From Terriglobales bacterium (GTDB lineage Bacteria > Acidobacteriota > Terriglobia > Terriglobales > Acidobacteriaceae): DNA of 64,000 nucleotides. A model generated the notes under the pieces. That model worked only from the letters and a program-made list of their open reading frames with translations, searched no databases and had not been told where the DNA came from. The stretch lies in NCBI GenBank assembly GCA_025934735.1, contig JAICWP010000001.1, forward strand, positions 398,625-462,624, written 5' to 3'. A program made the position numbers and the translations under genes. Of this stretch, positions 53,260 to 61,232 are shown one piece after another (position 1 is the first letter of the stretch; every line of letters starts with the position of its first letter).

Positions 53260-53435
53260 TTTGCTTGGCTCCCGAAGCGGCGGCACTGATCATGGGGAAG
53301 TATATCCGGCCCGCATGATCTCGTTCCACAGCGACGCAAAAATGCTCATCGTTCCGCCGATGTTTGCAATGTCGCGGGCGGACCGCCTAACACTGAGTCA
53401 GCGGTTGCATTGCACTGATAAGTAATTGAGAAATG

Positions 53436-53550
53436 GGCGCATATCCGGTGCTCACCTGAATCCCGCTGTATCTCTCGGCTTCTTTGCCGAGGGCAAGATG
53501 CAGTTGCAGGACTTGTTTGGCTACATCATTGCCCAGTTCGTGGGTGGCGT
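53436..53550 (+). pseudogene. Aquaporin fragment (one NPA half)
   Basis: The frame reads ISGAHLNPAVSLGFFAEGKM then DLFGYIIAQFVGG, the first NPA motif and following helix of an aquaporin Z-like channel. There is no start or upstream helix, and after FVGG the sequence changes abruptly to antisense PolX DNA at about 53550. It is a remnant left by deletion or recombination. Confidence 0.7.
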
Positions 53551-54645
53551 CACGTATCCGCGGTCCCGCGCCGCCTCCGCCATGTCTTCGATTGAATCGA
53601 CGCCGTCGCTTGACATCGAGTGAGCGTGAAGATCGCCGCGTATATACTTCGAAGTCACAAGGACAGGAAGAGTACCCGCTTTCGCACGTTCGACCTCAAC
53701 GTGCCCCTCTCGCAGTTCTGGTTCGATATAGCGAAGGCCATACTTGCGATAAAGGGCTGCTTCAGACTTGAATGCTCCCGATTTCAGCTCGCGGAGCGGA
53801 GCCGTAGCAGCGGCCAGCTTTTTCAAATGAGCGTTAGATCCTGTACACGCCACCATGTGAAATCCCCAGTCCTCTTTCCCGGCCAGCTGCAATCGAAGCA
53901 GGATGCCGGACGACAGAGAGAAGAGCGCACGGTCTTTTTCCGATTCGACTACCGGTGTGCTGCCGCCATAGCGCTGCATGCGGGCGACGACCGCGGGAAA
54001 GTCATCCGTTTCGATGACGAAGACGAGCTCCTCGATTACATCCACCCGGCGCCGGTAATCGCCGGCAGCCTCCGCGCGTTTTACTGCACATGGCCCCAAC
54101 AGAAATGCTTCAATCGCAGCGTTGAGATCGTCCGCGTTATACAGCAGCATGGCGTGAACATCGATAAGTCCCTGCCGGATGTGCTGCGCCATCCGGGCGC
54201 CGAACAGCTTTTCAATCTCACCGTTCTCTAACCGCTGACGTAACTCATCGAGGGATGAAATGCCCAGTTTCTTGTACACGCGCATGACGCGCTTCGGATC
54301 GAGCCGCGGATGGCTGGTAATGCTGGCGACGGCCGGCGTGACCTGCGCACGCAGTTTTTCGAGCTCTCCGAGAGTTCCGGTTGTGACGATTTCCCGGATG
54401 GCGCTCGCGATCGCCTCGCCGATCCCGGCAAACCTGGTCAGGTCCTCCTGATCGCGGACCATCTCGTCAAGGCTTTCCGAGAGGTTGCGGATTCGGGCGG
54501 CAGCCCGCTGATATGCCTTGACCTTGTAAGGATTTTCCTTTTTTGATGAGAGCAGTTGCACGAGGCTAGCTAGCCGGTCGGCGATTTCAGCATTGCTGAG
54601 AACTGGAGATGGAGCGACTGAATCCTGATCGTCACGCATTGACAT
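53551..54645 (-). pseudogene. Truncated PolX-like protein (helix-hairpin-helix, pol-beta-like, start of PHP)
   Basis: The fragment has the N-terminal helical HhH region (NPYKVKAYQRAAARIRNLSE, LTRFAGIGEAIASAIREI), a pol-beta-like middle and the beginning of a PHP phosphoesterase domain (YIRGDLHAHSMSSDG). It breaks off after AEAARDRGY, where aquaporin DNA begins. About 190 C-terminal residues are missing. In the polymerase part the acidic catalytic pattern GDxD is not seen (VDVIEELVFVIE), so it may have lacked polymerase activity even before truncation. Confidence 0.7.
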
Positions 54646-54770
54646 ACGAATGTTGATTGGATTGTCGCCCGAAACAACCATCCGATGCCAACACTAACCG
54701 AGCGGGAAGTTCCCGGTATGCGCGGCCGTTCCGGCTGAGGGCGATAACCATTCTTACGACAATGACGCGA

Positions 54771-55070
54771 CTAAACCCAGATTATCCGGTTATCTCTGAA
54801 CCAGAAGTGACTGCCGCATTTCTCCGCAGGACCCACAACGAAGGCTGGAGAGTAATCTTGCCATGCTTTTCGACGAGCTGCCACACGGGACGCCGTGTAT
54901 GCATGAGGTTCACATCAATGCGCTCCCCGCACCGGCACGGACAATCAAGAACAGATACGAAAGTTTTGCAATCTGAGTTCCAATCTTCAGGGTTGCTGCA
55001 TAGGATGTTGCGAGTCGGCGCAAAGCCAGAGCTGCAGCCGCAGAGCCGCTCCCCGCACGTGTAAACATTC
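54771..55070 (-). pseudogene. Frameshifted BubE-like (DUF6527) remnant
   Basis: One frame reads FVSVLDCPCRCGERIDVNLM then RPVWQLVEKHGKITLQPSLW. In the -1 frame it continues AEKCGSHFWFRDNRIIWV to TAG at 54771. CPCxCGE, NLM, RPxW, ITLxPSLW and CGSHFW are the landmarks of DUF6527, also named BubE, a putative peptidase of bacterial ubiquitin-like (Bub) operons. The frame is broken near 54858 and no start codon is found upstream. No other Bub gene is nearby. Confidence 0.5.
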
Positions 55071-55132
55071 CCCGGTTTGCAAAGAAACTGGGCTACGAAA
55101 CCCGCGACTAGGGGTGGCGGTGGACTCGGCGC

Positions 55133-55582
55133 TTAGTATTTCCACATCTGGATGACGCTGCCGCCGCGCTCGAAGCTGACTTCGTCCATAAGCTGGCGAA
55201 TGAGAAAAACCCCGCGCCCGTGGTCGTTGTAAACATCCTGCACCACCGGCTCGCGGGAAGCAGAGAAGTCGAAGCCGGGCCCAGGGTCGGCCACCACAAT
55301 CAGCACCCGCCCCTGGTCATCGCAGCTCAGTTCGCACTGAACGGTTTTGGAAACATCGTTCTGGCAGCCGTGCACTACGGCATTGGCCAGCGCCTCCTGC
55401 ACCGCCAGGCCGATGGCCATGCATTTTTCTTCCTCCACCTTCAGGCCCGCCAGGCAGGCCAGAACCGCATCGGTGGCGTTGGCGATCTGCTCGGCGTCGG
55501 CCGGGATGGCCAGGCTGAGTTGCGGGCGCAAGGCGGGTTGGCCGGTGCCGGGAGCGGGAGTTGGAGAGATGGCGTCGGACAT
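55133..55582 (-). CDS. RsbW/SpoIIAB-type anti-sigma ATPase
   Basis: The 149-residue GHKL-type kinase has the N box in AVQEALANAVVHGC (about 63-77), the G1 box VADPGPGFD and a degenerate G2 region HGRGVFLIRQLMDEV. Proteins of this type phosphorylate a STAS partner and bind a sigma factor or another target. It lies 9 bp after the STAS gene on the same strand. No sigma factor gene is present, so the output is unknown. Confidence 0.88.
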   Translation of the reverse strand: MSDAISPTPAPGTGQPALRPQLSLAIPADAEQIANATDAVLACLAGLKVEEEKCMAIGLAVQEALANAVVHGCQNDVSKTVQCELSCDDQGRVLIVVADPGPGFDFSASREPVVQDVYNDHGRGVFLIRQLMDEVSFERGGSVIQMWKY

Positions 55583-55591
55583 GGTTTCCGC

Positions 55592-55930
55592 TCAGGCGAA
55601 GGAAGCCACGGCCGCATCCGCATCGGGAAAGACTTCAAACAGGTTCAGCAGACCCACCATTCGGAGGGTCTGGACGGCGAATTTGGAGGGATTGACCAGC
55701 TTGATGTTGCCGCCGCGCTGGCGGGCCGAGGCCAGGGATTTCATCAGCACGCCGATGCCGCTGGAATCAATCATGGGCACCTCGGCCAGGTCAAGGACGA
55801 TGCGCGTGTCGCCGTTGCTCAGCGATTCATCGAGCGCCTGGCGAAACTCATTTACCGCCGGGCCCAGGCGCAGGGGCCCCCGCAATTGGATGATTTCCAC
55901 CTGGGACCGCCTCTGCATGTTAATGTCCAT
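55592..55930 (-). CDS. STAS-domain anti-sigma antagonist
   Basis: The 112-residue SpoIIAA/RsbV-type protein has the phosphorylation motif DSSG (55-58) in VPMIDSSGIGVL. Unphosphorylated it binds the kinase encoded downstream and releases its target. It is the first gene of the pair and is divergent from the sigma-54 activator. Confidence 0.9.
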   Translation of the reverse strand: MDINMQRRSQVEIIQLRGPLRLGPAVNEFRQALDESLSNGDTRIVLDLAEVPMIDSSGIGVLMKSLASARQRGGNIKLVNPSKFAVQTLRMVGLLNLFEVFPDADAAVASFA

Positions 55931-56189
55931 GTTTCCTCATAGCGGGCGAGGCTTGGAGCCCACCGCCCAAGTGGCGCAGAAAAACCGGGCGCAAAACATG
56001 CCCGGCGACCGGCGACAGGCCGGTGCTAACAATGGCGTCGCCCACCATACGGGAAGTGTGCCTCCGTTGCAACCAATGATGTGGCCGGCCGGCGGCACCG
56101 CGACGAGCTAAAAATTTCATGTCACACGTGTGAATTTTTGACATAATGTGGCGCCTTGGCGCGGACCCCCGCGCCAGCACGGAGACAGC
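55931..56189. other. Divergent regulatory region
   Basis: The 259-bp gap between the STAS gene and the sigma-54 activator holds the palindrome described at 56111-56138, a CATAAT -10 candidate at 56142-56147 for the plus strand and the GGAGACAGC ribosome binding site before 56190. No gene is seen. Confidence 0.45.
56111..56138. promoter_or_regulatory. Operator-like palindrome upstream of the sigma-54 activator
   Basis: TCACACGTGTGA (56122-56133) is a perfect 12-bp palindrome flanked symmetrically by AAAATT and ATTTTT. It lies directly upstream of a CATAAT -10 candidate, so a repressor or activator bound here could control the activator gene. Confidence 0.45.
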
Positions 56190-57599
56190 ATGAATCGCGC
56201 CGCCACCCGGCCCCAGCCGGCCCTTCCCGCGGTTGCCATTGTCACCACTGATGAACAAGTAGGCCCGGAAGCCTCTCAATACCTGGGCAACGACTACCAA
56301 CTCCAGCTGCTGCAAACCTGGGAGGAACTGCTGGCCGCCTTGCAACAGCAACCTCTGGACGCCATCCTGCTCGACCTCGACACCTTGGGCGATAACAGCG
56401 ATGTGGGCGTAGCCGGCTTGCGCGAGCTGCGCAACCTGCACCCAGATCTGGTGCTGGTAGCCATGACCCGCTCCAATAGCCGCAATCTGCGCTGGAAAGC
56501 CATGGAGGCGACCGCGGACGAGTATTTTGTCGCTCCCATTGAGTTTCACGAAGTGCAGATTATTCTCGCCCGCGCCCTGGAAAAGCGCATGGCGGAAATT
56601 GAATACCGCTCGCGGAAGGACAAAGAGGTGCCGCAGTCGTCTTTTTGCGGCCTCATCGGCCTGAGCGAGTCCATGCAGCGCGTTTATGACGCTATCCGCC
56701 GGGTGGCCGGGAGCACCAGCAGTGTCCTCATCCGCGGCGAGAGCGGGACCGGGAAGGAACTGGTGGCCCGCGCCATCGTGGCCATGAGCCCCAGAGCCGA
56801 TAAGTCCTTTATCAGCCTGAACTGCGCCGCCCTGCCTGACAACCTGATCGAAGCCGAACTGTTCGGCCATGAAAAAGGCGCTTTTACCGATGCCCGCAAT
56901 TCCCGCGCCGGCCACATCGAAATGGCGGATGGGGGCACCCTTTTTCTAGATGAAATTGCCACCCTCGGTCTTCCCCTCCAGTCCAAGCTCCTGCGGGTCC
57001 TGGAGGACCGGGCGGTGCAGCGGATAGGCGGCAAAAGCCCCAAAAAGATTGATTTCCGCCTGATTACCGCCACCAACGAGGAACTGGAGGAAATGGTCCA
57101 GGCGGGCCGCTTCCGCGAAGACCTCTACTACCGCATCCACGTGGTGCCCATCGTCTTACCCGCGCTGCGCGAGCGGCAGGGGGATATCCCTTTGCTGGTG
57201 GACCACTTCCTTCGCCGCTACTGCGCCGCCAATGGGGTCGAGCCCAAGCGGGTGGAGCCGGACGTAATGGCCATCCTGGAGGAGGATTCCTGGCCCGGCA
57301 ATGTCCGCGAACTGGAGAACCTGGTGCAACGGCTGGTGCTGATGGTGGACGGCCCGGTAATCAAGGTTAACCACCTGCCGCAGAGGATTCTCTATAACAG
57401 CACCGCCAGCCAGGAATCGCTGTTGATTCCCGAGGGGGGAGTTAAGTTTGACGAGGAGATTGCCCGCATCGAGGTCGCTTATCTGACGGCGGCGCTGCGA
57501 CGTTGCTCCGGGAGCAAGATTGCCGCTGCGCGCCTGCTGCAAATAGACAAACAGAAGATGCACTATCTGTGCCGCAAATACCGCATCGCGCGCGATTAA
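56190..57599 (+). CDS. Sigma-54 activator with atypical receiver and GAFTDA loop
   Basis: The 469-residue protein starts at the ATG behind GGAGACAGC. Its receiver-like domain (about 12-135) keeps Asp62 (AILLDLD) but lacks the acidic pair layout (TTDEQ) and has Ala115 where the conserved Lys is expected (FVAPIE), so it may not be controlled by phosphorylation. The AAA+ domain has GESGTGKE (183-190), LFLDEIA and a GAFTDA loop (230-235) in place of GAFTGA. The Fis domain is short and divergent (SGSKIAAARLLQIDKQKMHYLC). It lies upstream of the sigma-54 promoter and repeat peptide gene and probably drives it. Confidence 0.9.
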   Translation: MNRAATRPQPALPAVAIVTTDEQVGPEASQYLGNDYQLQLLQTWEELLAALQQQPLDAILLDLDTLGDNSDVGVAGLRELRNLHPDLVLVAMTRSNSRNLRWKAMEATADEYFVAPIEFHEVQIILARALEKRMAEIEYRSRKDKEVPQSSFCGLIGLSESMQRVYDAIRRVAGSTSSVLIRGESGTGKELVARAIVAMSPRADKSFISLNCAALPDNLIEAELFGHEKGAFTDARNSRAGHIEMADGGTLFLDEIATLGLPLQSKLLRVLEDRAVQRIGGKSPKKIDFRLITATNEELEEMVQAGRFREDLYYRIHVVPIVLPALRERQGDIPLLVDHFLRRYCAANGVEPKRVEPDVMAILEEDSWPGNVRELENLVQRLVLMVDGPVIKVNHLPQRILYNSTASQESLLIPEGGVKFDEEIARIEVAYLTAALRRCSGSKIAAARLLQIDKQKMHYLCRKYRIARD

Positions 57600-57767
57600 A
57601 AAGTCATACGCGGCTGGGAAAGTTTAAAAATTAATCCAACCCAGATTGAAAATTTAATCGCTAGGCAGGAAGAGACGGCCTCTCCCGCTACTGGCTCGAA
57701 ACGCTTACCAGCTGCAGGTTATTGAAAACAAGAAGAGACCGTGCCACGACGTTAAAGAAGGGCCGTT

Positions 57768-57783
57768 TGGCACACGGGGTGCA
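57768..57783 (+). promoter_or_regulatory. Sigma-54 (-24/-12) promoter
   Basis: TTGGCACACGGGGTGCAC has GG (57769-57770) and GC (57781-57782) with exactly 10 nt between, and a full TGGCAC -24 box. It lies 85 bp before the repeat peptide gene and 170 bp after the sigma-54 activator gene. Confidence 0.75.
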
Positions 57784-57850
57784 CTAGCAAGCATGTCCGC
57801 GCTGGCCTCTGGCAAGTGACGGAACCAAAAAGCGAAACAGGAGACTCCGA

Positions 57851-58108
57851 ATGTCGGTCCAGAAAAAGTCCTTAATCAGCCAGCGCACCGCAGTAACGAA
57901 GGCCATTTTGGCGAATTCCGAGAAGGAGAACCCGCAGCAGTTTCCGGGAGTTCGACCGGCGATTCATCCCAAGATCGCGCCGAAGGTAGCCCCGAAGATC
58001 GCTCCTAAGGTCACTGCGAAAATAGCTCCCAAGATCGCACCGAAAGTAGCGCCGAAGGTGGCTCCCAAGGTGGCCCCGAAGGTCTCTGCCAAGCTGTCCT
58101 ACAACTAA
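57851..58108 (+). CDS. 85-residue K-[IV]-A-P repeat peptide
   Basis: The ATG follows AGGAG at 8 nt. Residues 1-38 form a leader-like part (MSVQKKSLISQRTAVTKAIL, then NSEKENPQQ). Residues 40-80 are about ten tetrapeptide repeats P-K-I/V-A, ending KLSYN. The repeat codons vary synonymously (ATC/ATA, GTA/GTC/GTG, GCG/GCC/GCT/GCA, CCG/CCT/CCC), which argues for selection on the peptide. It has its own sigma-54 promoter and terminator. It could be a precursor handled by the convergent M50/HlyD operon, a secreted cationic peptide, or a nucleic-acid-binding protein. No family is recognised. Confidence 0.75.
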   Translation: MSVQKKSLISQRTAVTKAILANSEKENPQQFPGVRPAIHPKIAPKVAPKIAPKVTAKIAPKIAPKVAPKVAPKVAPKVSAKLSYN

Positions 58109-58138
58109 GTACCGGTACGTTATCGCCACTTCGACTGA

Positions 58139-58166
58139 GGCCGCGCCCGAAGCGCGGCCTTTCTAT
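58139..58166 (+). terminator. Terminator of the repeat peptide gene
   Basis: GGCCGCGC-CCGAA-GCGCGGCC is a perfect 8-bp stem followed by TTTCTATT. With the sigma-54 promoter it defines a one-gene transcript of about 370 nt. Confidence 0.8.
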
Positions 58167-58177
58167 TGTCCGGATGC

Positions 58178-60325
58178 TTACCATACCCGGTGGGTGAGCA
58201 TGTCGTGGAAGTATTCCCAGCCAAAACCTGCCAGGCTGCGGTGGCGAACAAAAATCCTGGCCGTTCCCGCCTCCCCCTCGCGGTTCATCTGCTGGTTGCG
58301 GAAGCGCACCGTAGCTAAGTAGTAATCAGGCAGGTTGATGCCCTGCAGATTGCTTTTGTCGGCGAGACTGGGATCGATTTGCGCGGCGGCGGGAGCTACG
58401 GCCTCAATCCTGCCCGGAATAGCACTCATAAGAGAAGCGGGCAGCAGTTTGACCGGAGCGCCCAGGTGAATGTCGCGCATGGCAAACTCCGGCACAAAGA
58501 TGCGCGCCAGCATAGTGGAAAGGTCAGCCACTTCGGCCACCTCACGGCCGGCTGGCAGGTAGGAGCCGCGCAGGTCGTTCGGGCGAGGCGTAACCACTAC
58601 CCCGGAAAGAGGAGATCGCAGGCGCAACTGGCTCACCTGCTCATTGAGGAAGCGATCCTGCTGGGTCAATTGATCGCGCAAGTGTTCCGCCGGCCCCATG
58701 CCGGAGTAGCGCAACTGGGACTCCACTGTCTGGGCAGTGGCCACCTGCAAATCGGAATGGACGCGCGCGGCCTGCGATTGCAATTCCAAATTGCTGAGTT
58801 GCGCCACCGGTTCACCAGCCTGCAATTGTTCTCCCTCGTGAATGAAAACCTGCTGTACCTGCCCGGGAACCTGGGCGCGAATGATGGCCCTCCGGGCCGG
58901 CTCCAGAATAAAGGAAGCGCGCACGAATTGCGGCCACACGGGCGCAAACAAGACTACCGCTGTTAATGCCGCGATGCCCGCCAGGCGCGGCGGACTGACC
59001 CATTGCCGCAACCGTTCTTTCTTGTCCAGATAGGCTGTCTTCATAAGAGTGATGGAACTCCTGATTCGCGTGCGGAACATGAAATAAGCGATCACCAGGG
59101 GAGGCAGAAAGGCCCATTCGGGCGAGTAGGCTCGAACCACGTGGTAAGCGAATACGATTACCACCGCAAGCAGCCCATAACTGTACATACCAGAAAGCAA
59201 AGCGTAAACCAGGTAAAACACCCGCCGGCTGCGGGAGACAAACTCCAGTTCCACGGGGAGGCGGAAAATATTTCTGCGCACCCAGGACGAAACGTACGCG
59301 GTGCTTCTCTCTTTCAGGTCTACTTCACCGCTGAGTTCTGAAAACAGATAATAGCCATCCAGCTTGATCAGTGGATTCAAATTGAGCAGGCTGACGCCGA
59401 TGCCGGTGATCATCATCACCTTGTAGGCAAAGTCGTGGCTGGGCATGCCCACGGGCGTCGCCCACCAGACGATGGTGGCCGCCACGCAGATCATCAGGTC
59501 GGCCCAGATACCGGCGATGACTGTGGCCACCCGCTCCCAGCGGCCACCGTAAATCCAGATCTGGGTGACGTCGCAGTAGAAAGTGGGCGCGAAGTACATC
59601 AGGATGAAGCCCATTTTCTCCACTTTGGCGCCATAGTGCTTGCAGGTCAGGCCATGCGCAGTTTCATGAATGAAGGCCATGGCCCCGAACAGAAACCAGA
59701 ACTCCACCAGGTCGGAAAAGCCTTTGGCGGTGAAATTGTAATATTCGAAGCTGTCGGACCAGATCTCATGGAAGCGATCCAGCCACAGGTAAAGCATGAC
59801 CGCGAACATTCCCAGGGTGAGCAAGGTAAACCAGCGGGTATAGATGAACTTCAGGTAAGGGTGAATGCGGGAGAGATAGTCATCCGCAAACTTCCAGTCC
59901 GCCAGGGGAACATCGGCAAGGTCGTGAAAGCGGCTGCGGCGGTGCTGGCGCTGGCTGCGCAGCTTCTGGTGCAGGGTGATGTTCTGCTCTAGAGCAGTTT
60001 TGTACAGGAGGTCGGTGTTTTCCTGGAGGAATGTGGCCAGGTCGCGCACCTCATCCGGTGAGTAGAAAGCCCCGGCAATCGCGGTAGACTGCTCGCTGAT
60101 TTCGGCATAGGAGCGCTCGCCGTCAAAAAGCTGAATCAGCTTCCATTGTTCGGTGGTGAAGCGGATAAAGCTGTCCGCTCCCGGCATCTTAGCCAGCACG
60201 GTGGGAGCGCCCTGCTCGACGTGTTCGCGGGCGATCACGCGCGGATCAAGCCGGGGAAAGCGCTGCTTGCCCGTATTCCTGGGAAGTTCCGGAAGGGCAA
60301 CTTCCAGCGCTTCCAGAATGTTCAT
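58178..60325 (-). CDS. PqqD-like / M50 metalloprotease / lipoyl-adaptor fusion
   Basis: The 715-residue protein has three parts. An N-terminal winged-helix PqqD-like region (about 25-115, IRFTTEQWKLIQLFDGERSYAEI) suggests peptide-leader binding. A multi-span M50 site-2-protease core has HETAH (220-224) and NPLxxLDGYY (Asp323). The C-terminus (about 440-715) is a membrane-fusion lipoyl and hairpin domain (IRAQVPGQVQQVFIHEGEQLQAGE). It resembles the YydH-type peptide zinc metalloproteases. Its ATG overlaps the lipoprotein adaptor stop by 4 bp. Cleavage of a peptide at the membrane is inferred, and no ATPase is encoded nearby. Confidence 0.85.
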   Translation of the reverse strand: MNILEALEVALPELPRNTGKQRFPRLDPRVIAREHVEQGAPTVLAKMPGADSFIRFTTEQWKLIQLFDGERSYAEISEQSTAIAGAFYSPDEVRDLATFLQENTDLLYKTALEQNITLHQKLRSQRQHRRSRFHDLADVPLADWKFADDYLSRIHPYLKFIYTRWFTLLTLGMFAVMLYLWLDRFHEIWSDSFEYYNFTAKGFSDLVEFWFLFGAMAFIHETAHGLTCKHYGAKVEKMGFILMYFAPTFYCDVTQIWIYGGRWERVATVIAGIWADLMICVAATIVWWATPVGMPSHDFAYKVMMITGIGVSLLNLNPLIKLDGYYLFSELSGEVDLKERSTAYVSSWVRRNIFRLPVELEFVSRSRRVFYLVYALLSGMYSYGLLAVVIVFAYHVVRAYSPEWAFLPPLVIAYFMFRTRIRSSITLMKTAYLDKKERLRQWVSPPRLAGIAALTAVVLFAPVWPQFVRASFILEPARRAIIRAQVPGQVQQVFIHEGEQLQAGEPVAQLSNLELQSQAARVHSDLQVATAQTVESQLRYSGMGPAEHLRDQLTQQDRFLNEQVSQLRLRSPLSGVVVTPRPNDLRGSYLPAGREVAEVADLSTMLARIFVPEFAMRDIHLGAPVKLLPASLMSAIPGRIEAVAPAAAQIDPSLADKSNLQGINLPDYYLATVRFRNQQMNREGEAGTARIFVRHRSLAGFGWEYFHDMLTHRVW

Positions 60326-61218
60326 CGCGCCTTCTCAACCCGAATATTTGCCGTCATCCCTGGGCGGAGATTGGGGCCCGGATTGATTAGCTGCGCGAGC
60401 ACCTCAAAGGTGCCGCTGGAAGGATCCACAACCGGGCTCACCTGGATGACCTTGGCGGGATGCTTGGCGGGATCTTCCAGACAGGTCACGTCCAGCAGTT
60501 GGCCGCGCCTGATTTGCCCGATAAATGATTCCGGAAGCGTGAACTTGACGCGCAACGGCTTGACTGCGGTCACCCACAAGAGCCGGTCGCCGGTCGCAAC
60601 CTGCTCGCCCAGGCGAACGTAGCGGCGCGCTACTAAGCCATTAAAGGGAGCCCGGATATGCGTCTTTTCCAGTTCCAGGGCCATGGCCTGGAGCGTCGCC
60701 TGGCGATGGAGCAGTTCCTGTTTGCCCTTGTCAATCTCATAGACGGAGCCTTCCCACTTATAGCGGGCGTGATCAAGCTGCTCCTGGGTGTTGAGCTGCG
60801 CCTTGAACATGCCTTGGGCGCGGCGGAAATCGGCTTCCGCCATCTTGGTTTCCGCCTGCCAGTCCTTCAGATTTGCCTGAGCGACCTCGACTTGGGCCTG
60901 GGCGGCATCGCGCTCCGCGATCAATTGGCGGTCGTCGAGCGCCGCCAGCAACTGGCCTTTGCGTACCGACTGTCCCACATCCACAAGGAGTTGCGCCACC
61001 ACGCCGGGACGCTGGGCGGCAATATCCACCTGGTCCTCCACCACCAGCGGCCCCGAAGCAATAAACGCGGCCTCTTGCGGGCGAGGTGCGCCGGACAAAG
61101 GTGTGGACGGAACGGCAGCTTCGGGCGCCGCCGCCAGCACCGGAGTGTCAGGGCCCGATTTACCGCAGCCCACCAAACCTGCCACGAGAATTAGGAGAAC
61201 CGTCAAGTTGAGGCGCAT
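60322..61218 (-). CDS. HlyD-family adaptor lipoprotein
   Basis: The 298-residue protein starts at the ATG behind GGGGGAAG. It has a lipoprotein signal with lipobox LVGC, a Pro/Ala linker, lipoyl half-motif (GVVAQLLVDVGQSVRKGQLLAALDD), a long Gln/Ala/Glu hairpin (about 95-185) and the second half-motif THIRAPFNGLVARRYVRLGEQV. It should sit on the periplasmic face. It starts 14 bp after the GAF-HlyD gene and overlaps the M50 gene by 4 bp. Confidence 0.88.
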   Translation of the reverse strand: MRLNLTVLLILVAGLVGCGKSGPDTPVLAAAPEAAVPSTPLSGAPRPQEAAFIASGPLVVEDQVDIAAQRPGVVAQLLVDVGQSVRKGQLLAALDDRQLIAERDAAQAQVEVAQANLKDWQAETKMAEADFRRAQGMFKAQLNTQEQLDHARYKWEGSVYEIDKGKQELLHRQATLQAMALELEKTHIRAPFNGLVARRYVRLGEQVATGDRLLWVTAVKPLRVKFTLPESFIGQIRRGQLLDVTCLEDPAKHPAKVIQVSPVVDPSSGTFEVLAQLINPGPNLRPGMTANIRVEKAR

Positions 61219-61232
61219 TCTTCCCCCACTTT

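Noticed and set aside
54657..55064. Plus-strand 135-codon frame in the decay zone
   Set aside because: It overlaps the minus-strand BubE-like remnant, whose motifs are recognisable, and its own sequence is Arg/Ser/His-rich without motif.
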